Of a stretch of 7,672 nt of DNA, positions 1 to 5,489 are shown one piece after another. The notes under the pieces were generated by a model. That model made no database searches, was not told where the DNA came from, and saw only the letters and a program-made list of their open reading frames with translations. Both the position numbers and the translations under genes were made by a program. Position 1 is the stretch's first letter. Every line of letters begins with the position of its first letter. The stretch covers positions 1-7,672 of the forward strand of contig CBCTZG010000104.1 of the NCBI GenBank assembly GCA_965151315.1, given 5' to 3'. The DNA is from Avimonoglobus sp965151315 (GTDB lineage Bacteria > Bacillota > Clostridia > UBA1381).

Positions 1-32
1 TAGACTGACTATATTATATACGAGCAAGCACA

Positions 33-93
33 TCCGGTGTGGCTACACACCGGACAAATGGCGCTCCGAGCTGATTGCCGAAGCGCCATTTTT
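33..93 (+). terminator. Tandem hairpins with T-run, rho-independent terminator
   Basis: Two hairpins follow each other. The first has 9-bp arms at 33-41 and 46-54 (TCCGGTGTG/CACACCGGA) around a GCTA loop. The second has 10-bp arms at 56-65 and 82-91 (AAATGGCGCT/AGCGCCATTT) around a 16-nt loop and runs into TTTTT at 89-93. The T-run lies on the plus-strand side, so it would end a plus-strand transcript entering from before position 1. No gene for that transcript is visible in the window. Confidence 0.6.
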
Positions 94-97
94 CTGT

Positions 98-150
98 TTT
101 GGGATAGTCCCAAACCCTTTGCTGAGTGAGAAAAACTTGCCGCGCACTTA
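98..150 (-). other. Possible oriT/nic-like relic beside the acetyltransferase stop
   Basis: A perfect 7-bp inverted repeat, TTTGGGA-TAG-TCCCAAA, lies at 98-114. At 142-150 the minus strand reads TAAGTGCGC, which equals the nine-base core of the nic site known for the RSF1010/pIP501 (MOBQ) group. The following bases are GG instead of the usual CC. The string overlaps the TAA stop of the acetyltransferase. No relaxase gene is in view. A chance match is quite possible, so this is only a candidate. Confidence 0.22.
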
Positions 151-597
151 GTCAGTTGACCGGCGCATATACAGCAGGGGATAAGGCTTTCCCTGTTCGT
201 CAAGGTCTGTCCGTTTGTAAACCTGAAAGCCCATGTGTTCATAGAAGCCCCTGGCCTGCGGGTTCTGCTCATTGACGGCCAACCGTTCCACGGCGTAGTT
301 TTCAATCCCATATTGGATCAGGCGTTTTCCCAGCCCTTTGCCGCGTTCCTCTGGCGCGATGAACAGCATTTCCAGCGAACCGTCCTCAATCCCCATAAAG
401 GCTGCGACGCGACCAGATTCATCTTCTGCAATCATCAAGTGAGCGATCCCATTCAACGCCTGCGGTACATATTCTTTGATACTCTTGATTTCATCATCTG
501 ACAGGAACAAGTGTGTGGCGCGCACAGAGCCTTCCCATACTTCCAGCAACCGATTGATTAAATCTGGTGTTCGGTCTTTTACTTCTATAATTTTCAT
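148..597 (-). CDS. GNAT-family N-acetyltransferase, YjaB type
   Basis: This is a small single-domain acetyltransferase of the Gcn5-related fold, which moves the acetyl group of acetyl-CoA to an amine. The acetyl-CoA loop RGKGLG is at residues 85-90, after the strand LEMLFIAPEE. The later block NEQNPQARGFYEHMGF and the ending GKPYPLLYM closely resemble E. coli YjaB, so it probably belongs to that group; its substrate is unknown. Two ATG codons are adjacent (598-600 and 595-597). An AGGAGG at 603-608 lies only 2 nt before the first but 5 nt before the second, so the second is the better start (149 residues, usual length for the family). The gene lies about 70 nt downstream of mutM on the same strand, behind a weak terminator, so it may be expressed by read-through. 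No separate promoter is evident. Cytosolic. Confidence 0.85.
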   Translation of the reverse strand: MKIIEVKDRTPDLINRLLEVWEGSVRATHLFLSDDEIKSIKEYVPQALNGIAHLMIAEDESGRVAAFMGIEDGSLEMLFIAPEERGKGLGKRLIQYGIENYAVERLAVNEQNPQARGFYEHMGFQVYKRTDLDEQGKPYPLLYMRRSTD

Positions 598-624
598 CAT
601 ATCCTCCTAAATCATCATCTTGAC

Positions 625-647
625 AAAAGGTAGCGCACTGCACTACC
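625..647 (-). terminator. Short terminator-like hairpin after mutM
   Basis: On the minus strand the sequence folds as GGTAGTGC-AGT-GCGCTACC (8 bp with one G-T pair), followed by TTTT at 628-625. It lies about 20 nt after the mutM stop and before the acetyltransferase ribosome binding site. It is likely a partial terminator that lowers expression of the downstream gene. Confidence 0.5.
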
Positions 648-665
648 CGCGAGTCTGCCGCAGTG

Positions 666-1490
666 TTATTTTTGACAATGAGGGCAAAATGTACTGCTTC
701 GTCCGCCGATTACGATGCGGCAAAGTTTTGTCCCGCAAACCGGGCAGGGTTCGCCCTCGTGGCCGTATGCTTGTAAAAAAGGCGTATTCCGATAATCCTG
801 ACCTTTTGTTTCCAGATATTCTTTCGGGGGCATTTCGTTTTTCTCGATAAAGAATGCCAGCCGCTCGGGGATCACCGCAGTAAGGCATTCCCACTCTGCT
901 CTGGTCAAACTGCTTGCCGCCCGCCTGGGGTCTATTTTGGCGGCAAACAAAATTTCGTCCGAATAGATATTCCCGATCCCGGCAACCAGGATTTGATCCA
1001 TCAGGCATTCTTTGATTGCCTTTTTGCGTTTCCCGAATCCGGCAGACAGGTATTCTGCGGTAAAGCCCGGGTCAAACGGCTCCGTGCCCAATTTTTCAAT
1101 TCCGCTGTATGTATCTGCCTCGCCTTTTCCAATCAGCCAGAAGCGTCCGAAGCGGCGTGTGTCTGAAAAACGCAGTTCTTTGCCGTTGTTCAACCGGAAA
1201 ATAATATGCGTATGCCGTTCTTCTGGATAAGTAGCTGGTGTTACCAGCAGGCAGCCGGTCATTCGCAGATGGATGACAATCTTATCGCCGCTTTCAAGCC
1301 AAATTATCAGGAACTTTCCTCGCCGCGCCATTCTGTCAACGACCTGTCCCGCAAGGCAGCGGCAAAATTCATCGGCGGTAGGGTGGGCAACCACTTCCGG
1401 GCGGCTGACTGTAATCTGCTCAATCGCAAGCCCCTTTATCTGCGGTTCGATCACACGCCATATGGTTTCCACTTCTGGTAATTCCGGCAT
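666..1490 (-). CDS. mutM: Formamidopyrimidine-DNA glycosylase (Fpg/MutM family), base excision repair
   Basis: This bifunctional glycosylase/AP lyase removes oxidised purines from DNA. The mature N-terminal proline is the nucleophile, so the start must give MPELPE. That selects the ATG at 1488-1490, with GGTGGTG 6 nt upstream, over an in-frame ATG four codons earlier. Visible features are P2 and E3, K59 in RRGKF, M77 of HLRMTG and R112/F114 of DTRRFG (lesion-strand intercalation residues in the family). The helix-two-turn-helix LVAGIGNIYSDEILF is around 168-182. The zinc finger has C249, C252, C269 and C272, with R264 in the hairpin. At 274 residues it has the usual length. The oddity is the segment IEKNEMPPKEYL (215-226), where classical Fpg has IEQGGTTLKDFL or similar. 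That region belongs to the loop that caps 8-oxoguanine, so base preference may differ. The gene sits alone at the head of a minus-strand pair with the acetyltransferase. Confidence 0.93.
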   Translation of the reverse strand: MPELPEVETIWRVIEPQIKGLAIEQITVSRPEVVAHPTADEFCRCLAGQVVDRMARRGKFLIIWLESGDKIVIHLRMTGCLLVTPATYPEERHTHIIFRLNNGKELRFSDTRRFGRFWLIGKGEADTYSGIEKLGTEPFDPGFTAEYLSAGFGKRKKAIKECLMDQILVAGIGNIYSDEILFAAKIDPRRAASSLTRAEWECLTAVIPERLAFFIEKNEMPPKEYLETKGQDYRNTPFLQAYGHEGEPCPVCGTKLCRIVIGGRSSTFCPHCQK

Positions 1491-1529
1491 GACTGTCACC
1501 ACCTACTATAATAAATTTATGGGTAAATC

Positions 1530-1548
1530 ACACGACAGCCAGTCGTGT
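1530..1548. repeat. 7-bp inverted repeat between mutM and the IS110 remnant
   Basis: ACACGAC (1530-1536) and GTCGTGT (1542-1548) form a perfect dyad around AGCCA. It lies 40-58 nt upstream of the mutM start, just outside the presumed left part of the insertion sequence. It may be an operator, or part of the insertion target, since some IS110 relatives choose hairpin-forming targets. No T-run follows it. Its role is unknown. Confidence 0.45.
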
Positions 1549-1572
1549 ATATATCCATCTTATTGCTTAAAC

Positions 1573-1581
1573 TGCTATAAT
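1573..1581 (+). promoter_or_regulatory. Extended -10 promoter (TGCTATAAT) in the IS110 left end
   Basis: A perfect TATAAT at 1576-1581 is preceded by TG at 1573-1574. No good -35 stands 16-18 bp upstream. In IS110 circles such as IS621, the joined right and left ends are known to build a promoter with the -35 from the right end. A strong -10 with no -35 in the linear copy fits that arrangement. Transcription would begin near 1588. Confidence 0.55.
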
Positions 1582-1584
1582 GAG

Positions 1585-1765
1585 AGTGCAAGGTCTGACG
1601 TTCACCTCCTTGGACTTTTCGTCCGCCGAAAAGTCCGTCAGTCAGCCTCTCATTTGCAGTTGTTCGATTTATGCAGGTTGAACTGTCTTTCCGACACGTC
1701 CGTATCACACCACAGTAGATAGAATAAGCAATGAGAAAAGGTTGGTTTACCATTGCAAAAATATC
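1585..1765 (+). ncRNA. Candidate IS110 bridge RNA (left-end non-coding RNA)
   Basis: The stretch between the extended -10 and the transposase has no coding signal but has nested stems. ATGAGAG (1580-1586) pairs with CTCTCAT (1647-1653), CTGAC (1595-1599) with GTCAG (1641-1645), and innermost GGACTTTTCG (1612-1621) with CGAAAAGTCC (1627-1636) around TCCGC. A further short stem, CAGTT/AACTG, is at 1657-1661 and 1681-1685. IS110 elements are known to encode a bridge RNA of roughly this size upstream of the transposase, with loops that match target and donor DNA. The outer stem begins slightly before the predicted start of transcription, so it may instead act in the DNA or in a longer transcript. 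Ends are approximate and loop-target pairing was not tested. Confidence 0.42.
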
Positions 1766-1784
1766 TTTTTCAGGAGTTGATTTT

Positions 1785-2573
1785 ATGAACGCTGTCGGAA
1801 TTGACATTTCCAAGGGCAAAAGTATGGTTGCTGTTGCCCGTCCTTTTGGAGAAATTATCTCCAAACCCTTTGAAGTACATCATACCTCTGTTGCCATCAG
1901 TGAATTGATTGCTTATCTGCATACCTTAGATGGCGATACCCGTATTGTTATGGAACACACGGGAAGATATTACGAACCTATGGCTCGTTCTCTTGCAGAC
2001 GCTGATTTCTTTGTAAGTGCCGTAAATCCAAAACTGATTGAGGATTACGGCAATAATTCGCTTCGCAAGGTAAAGACCGACAAAGCTGACGCTTTAAAGA
2101 TTGCCCGTTATGCCCTTGACAATTGGCAGGATTTATGCCAATATACAAATATGGATACTTTACGCAATCAATTAAAAACGCTTAACCAACAATTCGCCTT
2201 TTACACCAAGCAGAAAACAGCTTCCAAGAACAATCTCATCGCTCTGTTAGATATGACATATCCTGGAGTAAACACTCTTTTTGACAGTCCTGTTCGCAGT
2301 GACGGATCTCAGAAATGGGTTGATTTTGCGTCCTCATTTTGGCACGCAAACTGTGTGCGCAGTATTGGACTTAAATCCTTCACCGAGCGTTACCGTAAAT
2401 GGTGCAAACGTAACGGCTACAATTTTCAGCCTTTAAAGCCTAAAGAAATCTTTGAAGCCTCAAAGGACTTAATCACCATATTCCCAAAGAATGATATGTC
2501 CAAAACTCTTATCAAACAGGCAATAGTTCAGCTTAATACCGCACATAGCCATAACAACAGGATATTCCGGTAG
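1785..2573 (+). pseudogene. IS110-family transposase, N-terminal half only
   Basis: The ATG at 1785 follows CAGGAG with 8-nt spacing and starts MNAVGIDISKGKSMVAV. The RuvC-like catalytic set is complete: D7 in GIDIS, E57 in MEHTGRY, and D99 and D102 in KTDKADA. The middle, with NNLIALLD, KWVDFASSFWH and YRKWCKRNGYNF, is also typical. Family members are about 400 residues, but this frame stops at 262. The last nine residues before the TAG are not transposase: they are the antisense reading of an inverted fragment. The C-terminal domain with the conserved serine needed for strand exchange is absent, so the protein should be inactive in transposition. It could still bind RNA if made. Only the first 250 or so residues should be used for family comparison. 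Confidence 0.9.
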
Positions 2574-2588
2574 CTGTGATGCAAGAGT
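2535..2588 (-). pseudogene. Inverted fragment of the IS110 transposase C-terminal domain
   Basis: Read on the minus strand, 2588 to 2535 gives TLASQLPEYPVVMAMCGI. This matches the block that in related IS110 transposases (for example ...LASSLPEYPVVMGMFGVG...) lies some 15-20 residues after the point where the plus-strand frame breaks. So the next part of the same or a sister element is present, but in reverse. Its codons are in register with those of the plus strand. Upstream on the minus strand (beyond 2588) the similarity is lost. Confidence 0.7.
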
Positions 2589-2625
2589 ACGCTTTTGCGG
2601 TGGTCTTTTTGTCTTGCCCTTTTTT
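2581..2625 (+). terminator. Weak terminator-like structure after the IS110 remnant
   Basis: GCAAGA (2581-2586) can pair with TCTTGC (2612-2617), followed shortly by T6 at 2620-2625. A small CGC-TTTT-GCG hairpin (2590-2599) lies inside the long loop. It could end plus-strand transcription from the element. Up to 2670 the rest of the gap is T-rich and holds nothing recognisable. No clear terminator for the radical SAM operon on the minus strand is seen there. Confidence 0.33.
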
Positions 2626-2670
2626 CTGCATAAATCTTTTTTCTTTTTTACCTACAAAAAACTTGACTTT

Positions 2671-3552
2671 TTATTTGCAGGCTTTCCGTGCCGATTTTTT
2701 AATCTGCTCGTGATAAAAATAGTTGACAACAACAGGCGGCGCATCAAAGGGGCGCGTCATGCTGTCATCGTTTGTCACATAGTCAAGGCCGATCTCGGCG
2801 GCATAGGCTTTTAACTCTGTGTCCAGCAGTTCCCAATAGCTACGGTTTCCTTTCTGGTAAATTTCCCGGTAGAGCGGCAGGAGTTTCGGATGTTTTTCCT
2901 GTATGTACTCCAGTATCACTGCTTTATAGCTGCCCCGCAGGTTGAGGTTTTCCAGCCAGATCAGGTTACATTGCCCCTTTGCCCGGTCGATAATGGCCTT
3001 TACATCGGTAATGCCGGGGAAGATAGGCGATACAAAACAGGTGGTGCGAACACCGGCACGGTGAAATGCCTCCATCGCCGCAAGTCTCCGCTCGATACTG
3101 ACTGCGTTGTCCATATCTCTTTTGAAATCTTCGTCCAGCGTATTGACAGACCACGAAACACGGGCGTCAGGGAAAGAGCGTATCAACTCCAAATCGCGCA
3201 GAACCAAGTTGCTTTTTGTGGCAATACTGATCTTTGCGCCGCTTCCTTTCAGCTGTTCCAGCAAGGCGCGGGTGCGCCGGTATTTCTCTTCCTGTGGCAA
3301 ATAAGGGTCGGTGACAGAACCGATAAACAGTTCCTTGCCTGCGTATTTTTTCGGATTTTTAATTTCCGGCCAACTCTTGATATCCAAAAAGGTTCCCCAC
3401 GGCTCTGTATGGCCTGTAAAACGCTTCATAAAGGACGCATAGCAATACCGGCAGCCATGGGTACAGCCCACATAGGGATTGACGGAATATTCGCATACGG
3501 GCAGGTTAGATTTCGTGATAACATTTTTTACTTCAATTTCTTTTATGATCAT
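2671..3552 (-). CDS. Radical SAM protein, SPL (spore photoproduct lyase-like, COG1533) family
   Basis: The protein carries the 4Fe-4S site CTHGCRYCYA with cysteines 30, 34 and 37, which cleaves S-adenosylmethionine to start radical chemistry. Further family signs are GSVTDPYLPQEEKYRRTRALL (residues 78 on), TKSNLVLRDLELI, and SWSVNTLDEDF followed by GVRTTCFVSPIFPGITD. There is no extra cysteine-rich SPASM region after the barrel. The substrate is unknown; the SplB likeness does not prove DNA photoproduct repair. Two in-frame starts compete. The ATG at 3550-3552 overlaps the nitroreductase stop as ATGA and has GGGA 7 nt upstream, so it is preferred (293 residues) over the ATG two codons earlier. 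It is translationally coupled as the last gene of the MarR operon, so its work is probably linked to the nitroreductase. Confidence 0.87.
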   Translation of the reverse strand: MIIKEIEVKNVITKSNLPVCEYSVNPYVGCTHGCRYCYASFMKRFTGHTEPWGTFLDIKSWPEIKNPKKYAGKELFIGSVTDPYLPQEEKYRRTRALLEQLKGSGAKISIATKSNLVLRDLELIRSFPDARVSWSVNTLDEDFKRDMDNAVSIERRLAAMEAFHRAGVRTTCFVSPIFPGITDVKAIIDRAKGQCNLIWLENLNLRGSYKAVILEYIQEKHPKLLPLYREIYQKGNRSYWELLDTELKAYAAEIGLDYVTNDDSMTRPFDAPPVVVNYFYHEQIKKSARKACK

Positions 3553-4175
3553 TTCCATTTCCCAAAGCGGATTTGCTTATCAATATCCGGTTCATACTGT
3601 TCCAATTGCGGCTCTTCCGGGTTGGCATAGCCGATGCCGATAAACACAGGAATCATATAGGTGGGCGGCACTTTCAGCCTTTTCTTGACGGTATCGTGCT
3701 CTTTGTTCAACGGAATGCGCATAGAGCATGACAGTCCTTCCGCCGTTGCCGCCAGAAAGATGTTTTCAATCACGCACCAGATGGTCGCAAAGGGATTCAG
3801 CTTTGAGACATATTCGCCGTTTAATTCTTTTGATTTGAACAGAGGAATCACGACATAGGGTGCCTCTTTGAGCATGGTATATTGCTTTGGCATTGCGTAG
3901 CCGTACATCTTTTGACCCAGGGTGATCGGATAGGGTCTGGGCATATTCAAATACCGGTCGGCGTCGAATTTATCCGCAATCGCCTTGGCTTCGGGAAAAG
4001 CGTATTCTTTTTCCTCGTCGGTGCGCAAAACAATAAACTTCCAATTGCGGTTGTGATCCCATGTAGGGGCCTTATTTCCTGCCTCCAAAATCCTTTTAAT
4101 GGTCTCAAAATCGACTTCTGTATCCAAAAATTCCCGCGTCGTTCTCCTTTTGTTGATGACTTCGTAAAACTCCAT
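3549..4175 (-). CDS. Nitroreductase-family FMN oxidoreductase
   Basis: This NAD(P)H-dependent flavoenzyme fold usually works as a dimer with FMN at the interface. The N-terminus has the FMN phosphate-binding KRRTTREF (residues 9-16). The block NKAPTWDHNRNWKFIVLR (34-51) corresponds to the NxAPSxxNxQPW region of the family, and GIGYANPEEP near the end is typical. At 208 residues it has normal length. Members reduce nitro groups, quinones or other electrophiles; the true substrate here is not shown. A GGAGG placed 8 nt before the ATG lies across the end of the MarR gene, and only 3 nt separate the two reading frames. The stop overlaps the radical SAM start. Such a MarR partner suggests induction by a reactive or aromatic compound (inference). 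Confidence 0.88.
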   Translation of the reverse strand: MEFYEVINKRRTTREFLDTEVDFETIKRILEAGNKAPTWDHNRNWKFIVLRTDEEKEYAFPEAKAIADKFDADRYLNMPRPYPITLGQKMYGYAMPKQYTMLKEAPYVVIPLFKSKELNGEYVSKLNPFATIWCVIENIFLAATAEGLSCSMRIPLNKEHDTVKKRLKVPPTYMIPVFIGIGYANPEEPQLEQYEPDIDKQIRFGKWK

Positions 4176-4178
4176 TTG

Positions 4179-4631
4179 CTAATCCTCCGTTTCCCGATTC
4201 ACCAGCGTCGTAAGGTTTTTTGTAAAAGTCCTCGACAGGTCAATGAGCTGCTTTTGTTCTTCCGGTGTAAACATGGACATGGCTGTGTCCTCTGCCCATG
4301 TGATATGGCGAACCACTTTTTCACAATAGGCCCGCCCCGCTTGCGTCATTCGGACAATTTTGTTCCGTTTGTTTTCCGGCACTTCGGCAACGGTGACATA
4401 ACTGTCCGATAGCAGGTTTTTGATAATTAAATTCACGGTCTGTTTTGATTGAAAGGTTCTCTTGCATATCTCTGTCTGCGTCATTCCGCCCTTAGCATAA
4501 AAAAGCGCGTTTACTACCAATAGAGTTTTCATCAGCATACCGTGGCGCTTGGCATATTCGTCATAAAGGGCAAATTGTTCATCTCTGAACTTGCAATATA
4601 GATATGCGTTTTTCCTATCTTCCGTCCTCAT
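4179..4631 (-). CDS. MarR-family winged-helix transcriptional regulator
   Basis: The 150-residue protein has the MarR layout. Helices at both ends form the dimer, a helix-turn-helix sits around residues 50-72 (MTQTEICKRTFQSKQTVNLIIKNL), and a wing follows at about 78-95 with the basic turn ENKRNK. It probably represses its own operon and releases DNA on binding a small ligand or on oxidation. Cysteines at 13, 56 and 103 exist, but no sensing role can be claimed. The start at 4629-4631 has GGTGAG close by and AAGGA 9 nt upstream. It is the first gene of the operon with the nitroreductase and the radical SAM gene, behind a consensus promoter with a palindrome in the leader. Confidence 0.88.
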   Translation of the reverse strand: MRTEDRKNAYLYCKFRDEQFALYDEYAKRHGMLMKTLLVVNALFYAKGGMTQTEICKRTFQSKQTVNLIIKNLLSDSYVTVAEVPENKRNKIVRMTQAGRAYCEKVVRHITWAEDTAMSMFTPEEQKQLIDLSRTFTKNLTTLVNRETED

Positions 4632-4660
4632 GTCTCACCATCCTTGGTACATTCCATTAC

Positions 4661-4676
4661 AGTCAATTTCTTGACT
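4661..4676. promoter_or_regulatory. Palindrome in the MarR leader, likely operator
   Basis: AGTCAA-TTTC-TTGACT is a perfect 6-bp dyad that starts 3 bp after the -10 of the MarR promoter and covers the expected transcription start. A further AGTCAA half-site is at 4720-4725 and TGTCAA is part of the -35. Spacing and size suit a MarR dimer. Binding by this MarR is an inference. Confidence 0.55.
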
Positions 4677-4678
4677 AT

Positions 4679-4707
4679 ATTATACGGAATATGAACTATG
4701 TTGTCAA
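4679..4707 (-). promoter_or_regulatory. Perfect consensus sigma-70 promoter of the MarR operon
   Basis: On the minus strand TTGACA (4707-4702) and TATAAT (4684-4679) are separated by exactly 17 bp. Both boxes match consensus fully. Transcription should begin near 4672, inside the AGTCAA/TTGACT palindrome. Such a strong promoter makes sense if a repressor normally covers it. Confidence 0.85.
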
Positions 4708-4813
4708 GATTTTGGGTTCAGTCAAAACAAATCGAGATTGATAGATTGATATTTAATTAGATTGTTATTTGATTCTTTGGTATTTCTTTTATTTAGTATT
4801 TAATTGTGCGGGA

Positions 4814-4903
4814 TTTTCCGTGTACGGTTTTCCCGTGAACGGGTTGTCCGTATGCGGGTTTTCCGTATACGGATTTTCCCTGCACGGATATTGCCCATAC
4901 GGA
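4814..4903. repeat. Array of six 15-bp dyad repeats (CCG-N4-CGG type)
   Basis: Six units follow one another with no spacers, beginning at 4814, 4829, 4844, 4859, 4874 and 4889. The consensus is TTTTCCGTRTACGGR. The first four each contain CCG-N4-CGG. Unit 4 is the full 12-bp palindrome TCCGTATACGGA. Units 5 and 6 are imperfect on the left arm. Since 15 is a multiple of three, reading frames stay open across the array and give pentapeptide-like strings, but no start signal or conserved frame supports translation. Confidence 0.85.
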
Positions 4904-5066
4904 GCAACCGGAAAATAAATCATTTTGCCTCTGAGCGCCGTTTGGCGGGGTAGGAATACCGGGATATGGCAAGCCATTCAAAAGAAGCTTACAGCGCAAG
5001 AAAACGCCCAAAATCGCCCCTTATCCTGACAGCAAATTATCCTATCTATCTCTGCTGCAAAGCAAC

Positions 5067-5122
5067 AAGCCGTCTGCCTCATAAGCCGATTAGATCGACT
5101 TGCGGGCAGACGGTTTTATTTT
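5067..5122 (+). terminator. Forked hairpin H1 with T-run, end of module A
   Basis: CCGTCTGCC (5070-5078) pairs perfectly with GGCAGACGG (5105-5113), and AAG/TTT can extend the base of the stem. An inner stem, AAGCCGA/TCGACTT, with one mismatch sits on top. TTTTATTTT follows at 5114-5122, so it should end plus-strand transcription. H2 and H3 share the same forked form. Confidence 0.75.
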
Positions 5123-5200
5123 AGATTGATGGATTGATATTTAATTAGATTGTTACTTGATTCTTTGGTATTTCTTTATTTAGTATTTAATTGTGCGGGA

Positions 5201-5275
5201 TTTTCCCCGTGTGGTTTTTCCATGTGTGGATTTGCCACATCTGGATTATCCATGTGTGGATATTCCCCATGTGGA
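5201..5275. repeat. Array of five 15-bp dyad repeats (CCA-N4-TGG type)
   Basis: Units begin at 5201, 5216, 5231, 5246 and 5261, without spacers, with consensus TTTTCCATGTGTGGA. Units 2, 3 and 4 contain CCA-N4-TGG. The first and last have CCC on the left arm. Compared with array A, the third base of the left arm and the first of the right arm have both changed (G to A, C to T), which keeps the dyad. Confidence 0.85.
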
Positions 5276-5436
5276 GGGACGAAGAAACACCGGATTTGCG
5301 CTCTGAGCGGCGTTTTCCTATGCGGGAATATCCGGATATGGCAAGCCCTTCAAAAACCGCTTACAGCGAAAGAAAATGCCCAAAATCGACCTTTATCCTG
5401 ACAGTAAATCGTCCTGTCTATCCACCCATTTAGGGC

Positions 5437-5489
5437 AAAGAAAACCGCCTGTCCCACAGGCCGATTGGTTCGGCCATAGGGACAGGCAG
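5437..5489 (-). terminator. Forked hairpin H2, likely terminator of the hydrolase operon
   Basis: CCGCCTGTCCC (5445-5455) pairs with GGGACAGGCAG (5479-5489) with one C-A mismatch. On top is a perfect inner hairpin, GGCCGA (5459-5464)/TCGGCC (5470-5475). On the minus strand the stem is followed by TTTTCTTT (5444-5437), which suits termination of the TetR-hydrolase transcript. On the plus strand the T tract is weaker (TTTGGATTTT). It also forms the end of module B. Confidence 0.6.

Larger units (their letters stand above)
1560..2588 (+). mobile_element. IS110-family insertion sequence remnant
   Basis: The element comprises a non-coding left part of about 220 nt, the DEDD half of an IS110 transposase, and a break after which a short inverted piece of the same gene follows. 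IS110 elements lack long terminal inverted repeats and leave few marks at their ends, so both boundaries are estimates. The left boundary is placed before the extended -10 at 1576, the right one at the last recognisable transposase bases. The serine-containing C-terminal part and a recognisable right end are missing. It should be immobile by itself. It separates mutM from the radical SAM operon. Confidence 0.75.
4735..5122 (+). repeat. Tandem non-coding module, copy A
   Basis: This is the first of two adjoining related modules. In order it holds an AT-rich flank (4735-4813), six 15-bp dyad units (4814-4903), a right flank with the shared strings CTCTGAGCG, GGATATGGCAAGCC and CTTACAGCG (4904-5066), and a strong hairpin with T-run (5067-5122). 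The left flank differs from that of copy B by only two substitutions and one missing T over about 80 bp, while the rest is less alike. A loose promoter (TTGATT at 4769-4774, TAGTAT at 4794-4799) could drive plus-strand transcription that ends at the hairpin, giving an RNA of about 310 nt. No gene is supported here. Confidence 0.8.

Noticed and set aside
2541..2601. Simple inversion between AATACCGCA and TGCGGTATT with the rest of the transposase continuing afterwards
   Set aside because: TGCGGT does recur at 2596, but what follows does not read as the next transposase residues, and the inverted piece is too short to include the expected intervening residues. A more complex event or a deletion is needed.
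1560..2670. Terminal inverted repeats or target duplications of the IS110 element
   Set aside because: None could be seen. IS110 elements normally lack them, and the right end is missing here.
2890..3630. Plus-strand open frame of 246 codons
   Set aside because: It lies wholly antisense to the radical SAM gene and the nitroreductase end, shows no recognisable domain and has no proper start signal.
3882..4412. Plus-strand open frame of 176 codons
   Set aside because: It is antisense to the nitroreductase and MarR genes, which have clear family motifs, ribosome binding sites and operon spacing.
4814..5275. CRISPR array
   Set aside because: Units are only 15 bp and directly abut without spacers, and no cas gene is present.
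4789..5433. Open frames with pentapeptide-like repeats (YTENP, YGKxV and GFSxC types) over the two 15-bp arrays
   Set aside because: A 15-bp period keeps any frame open if one unit has no stop. The apparent proteins lie on the minus strand in copy A and on the plus strand in copy B, in different frames, and no ribosome binding site or shared start supports them.
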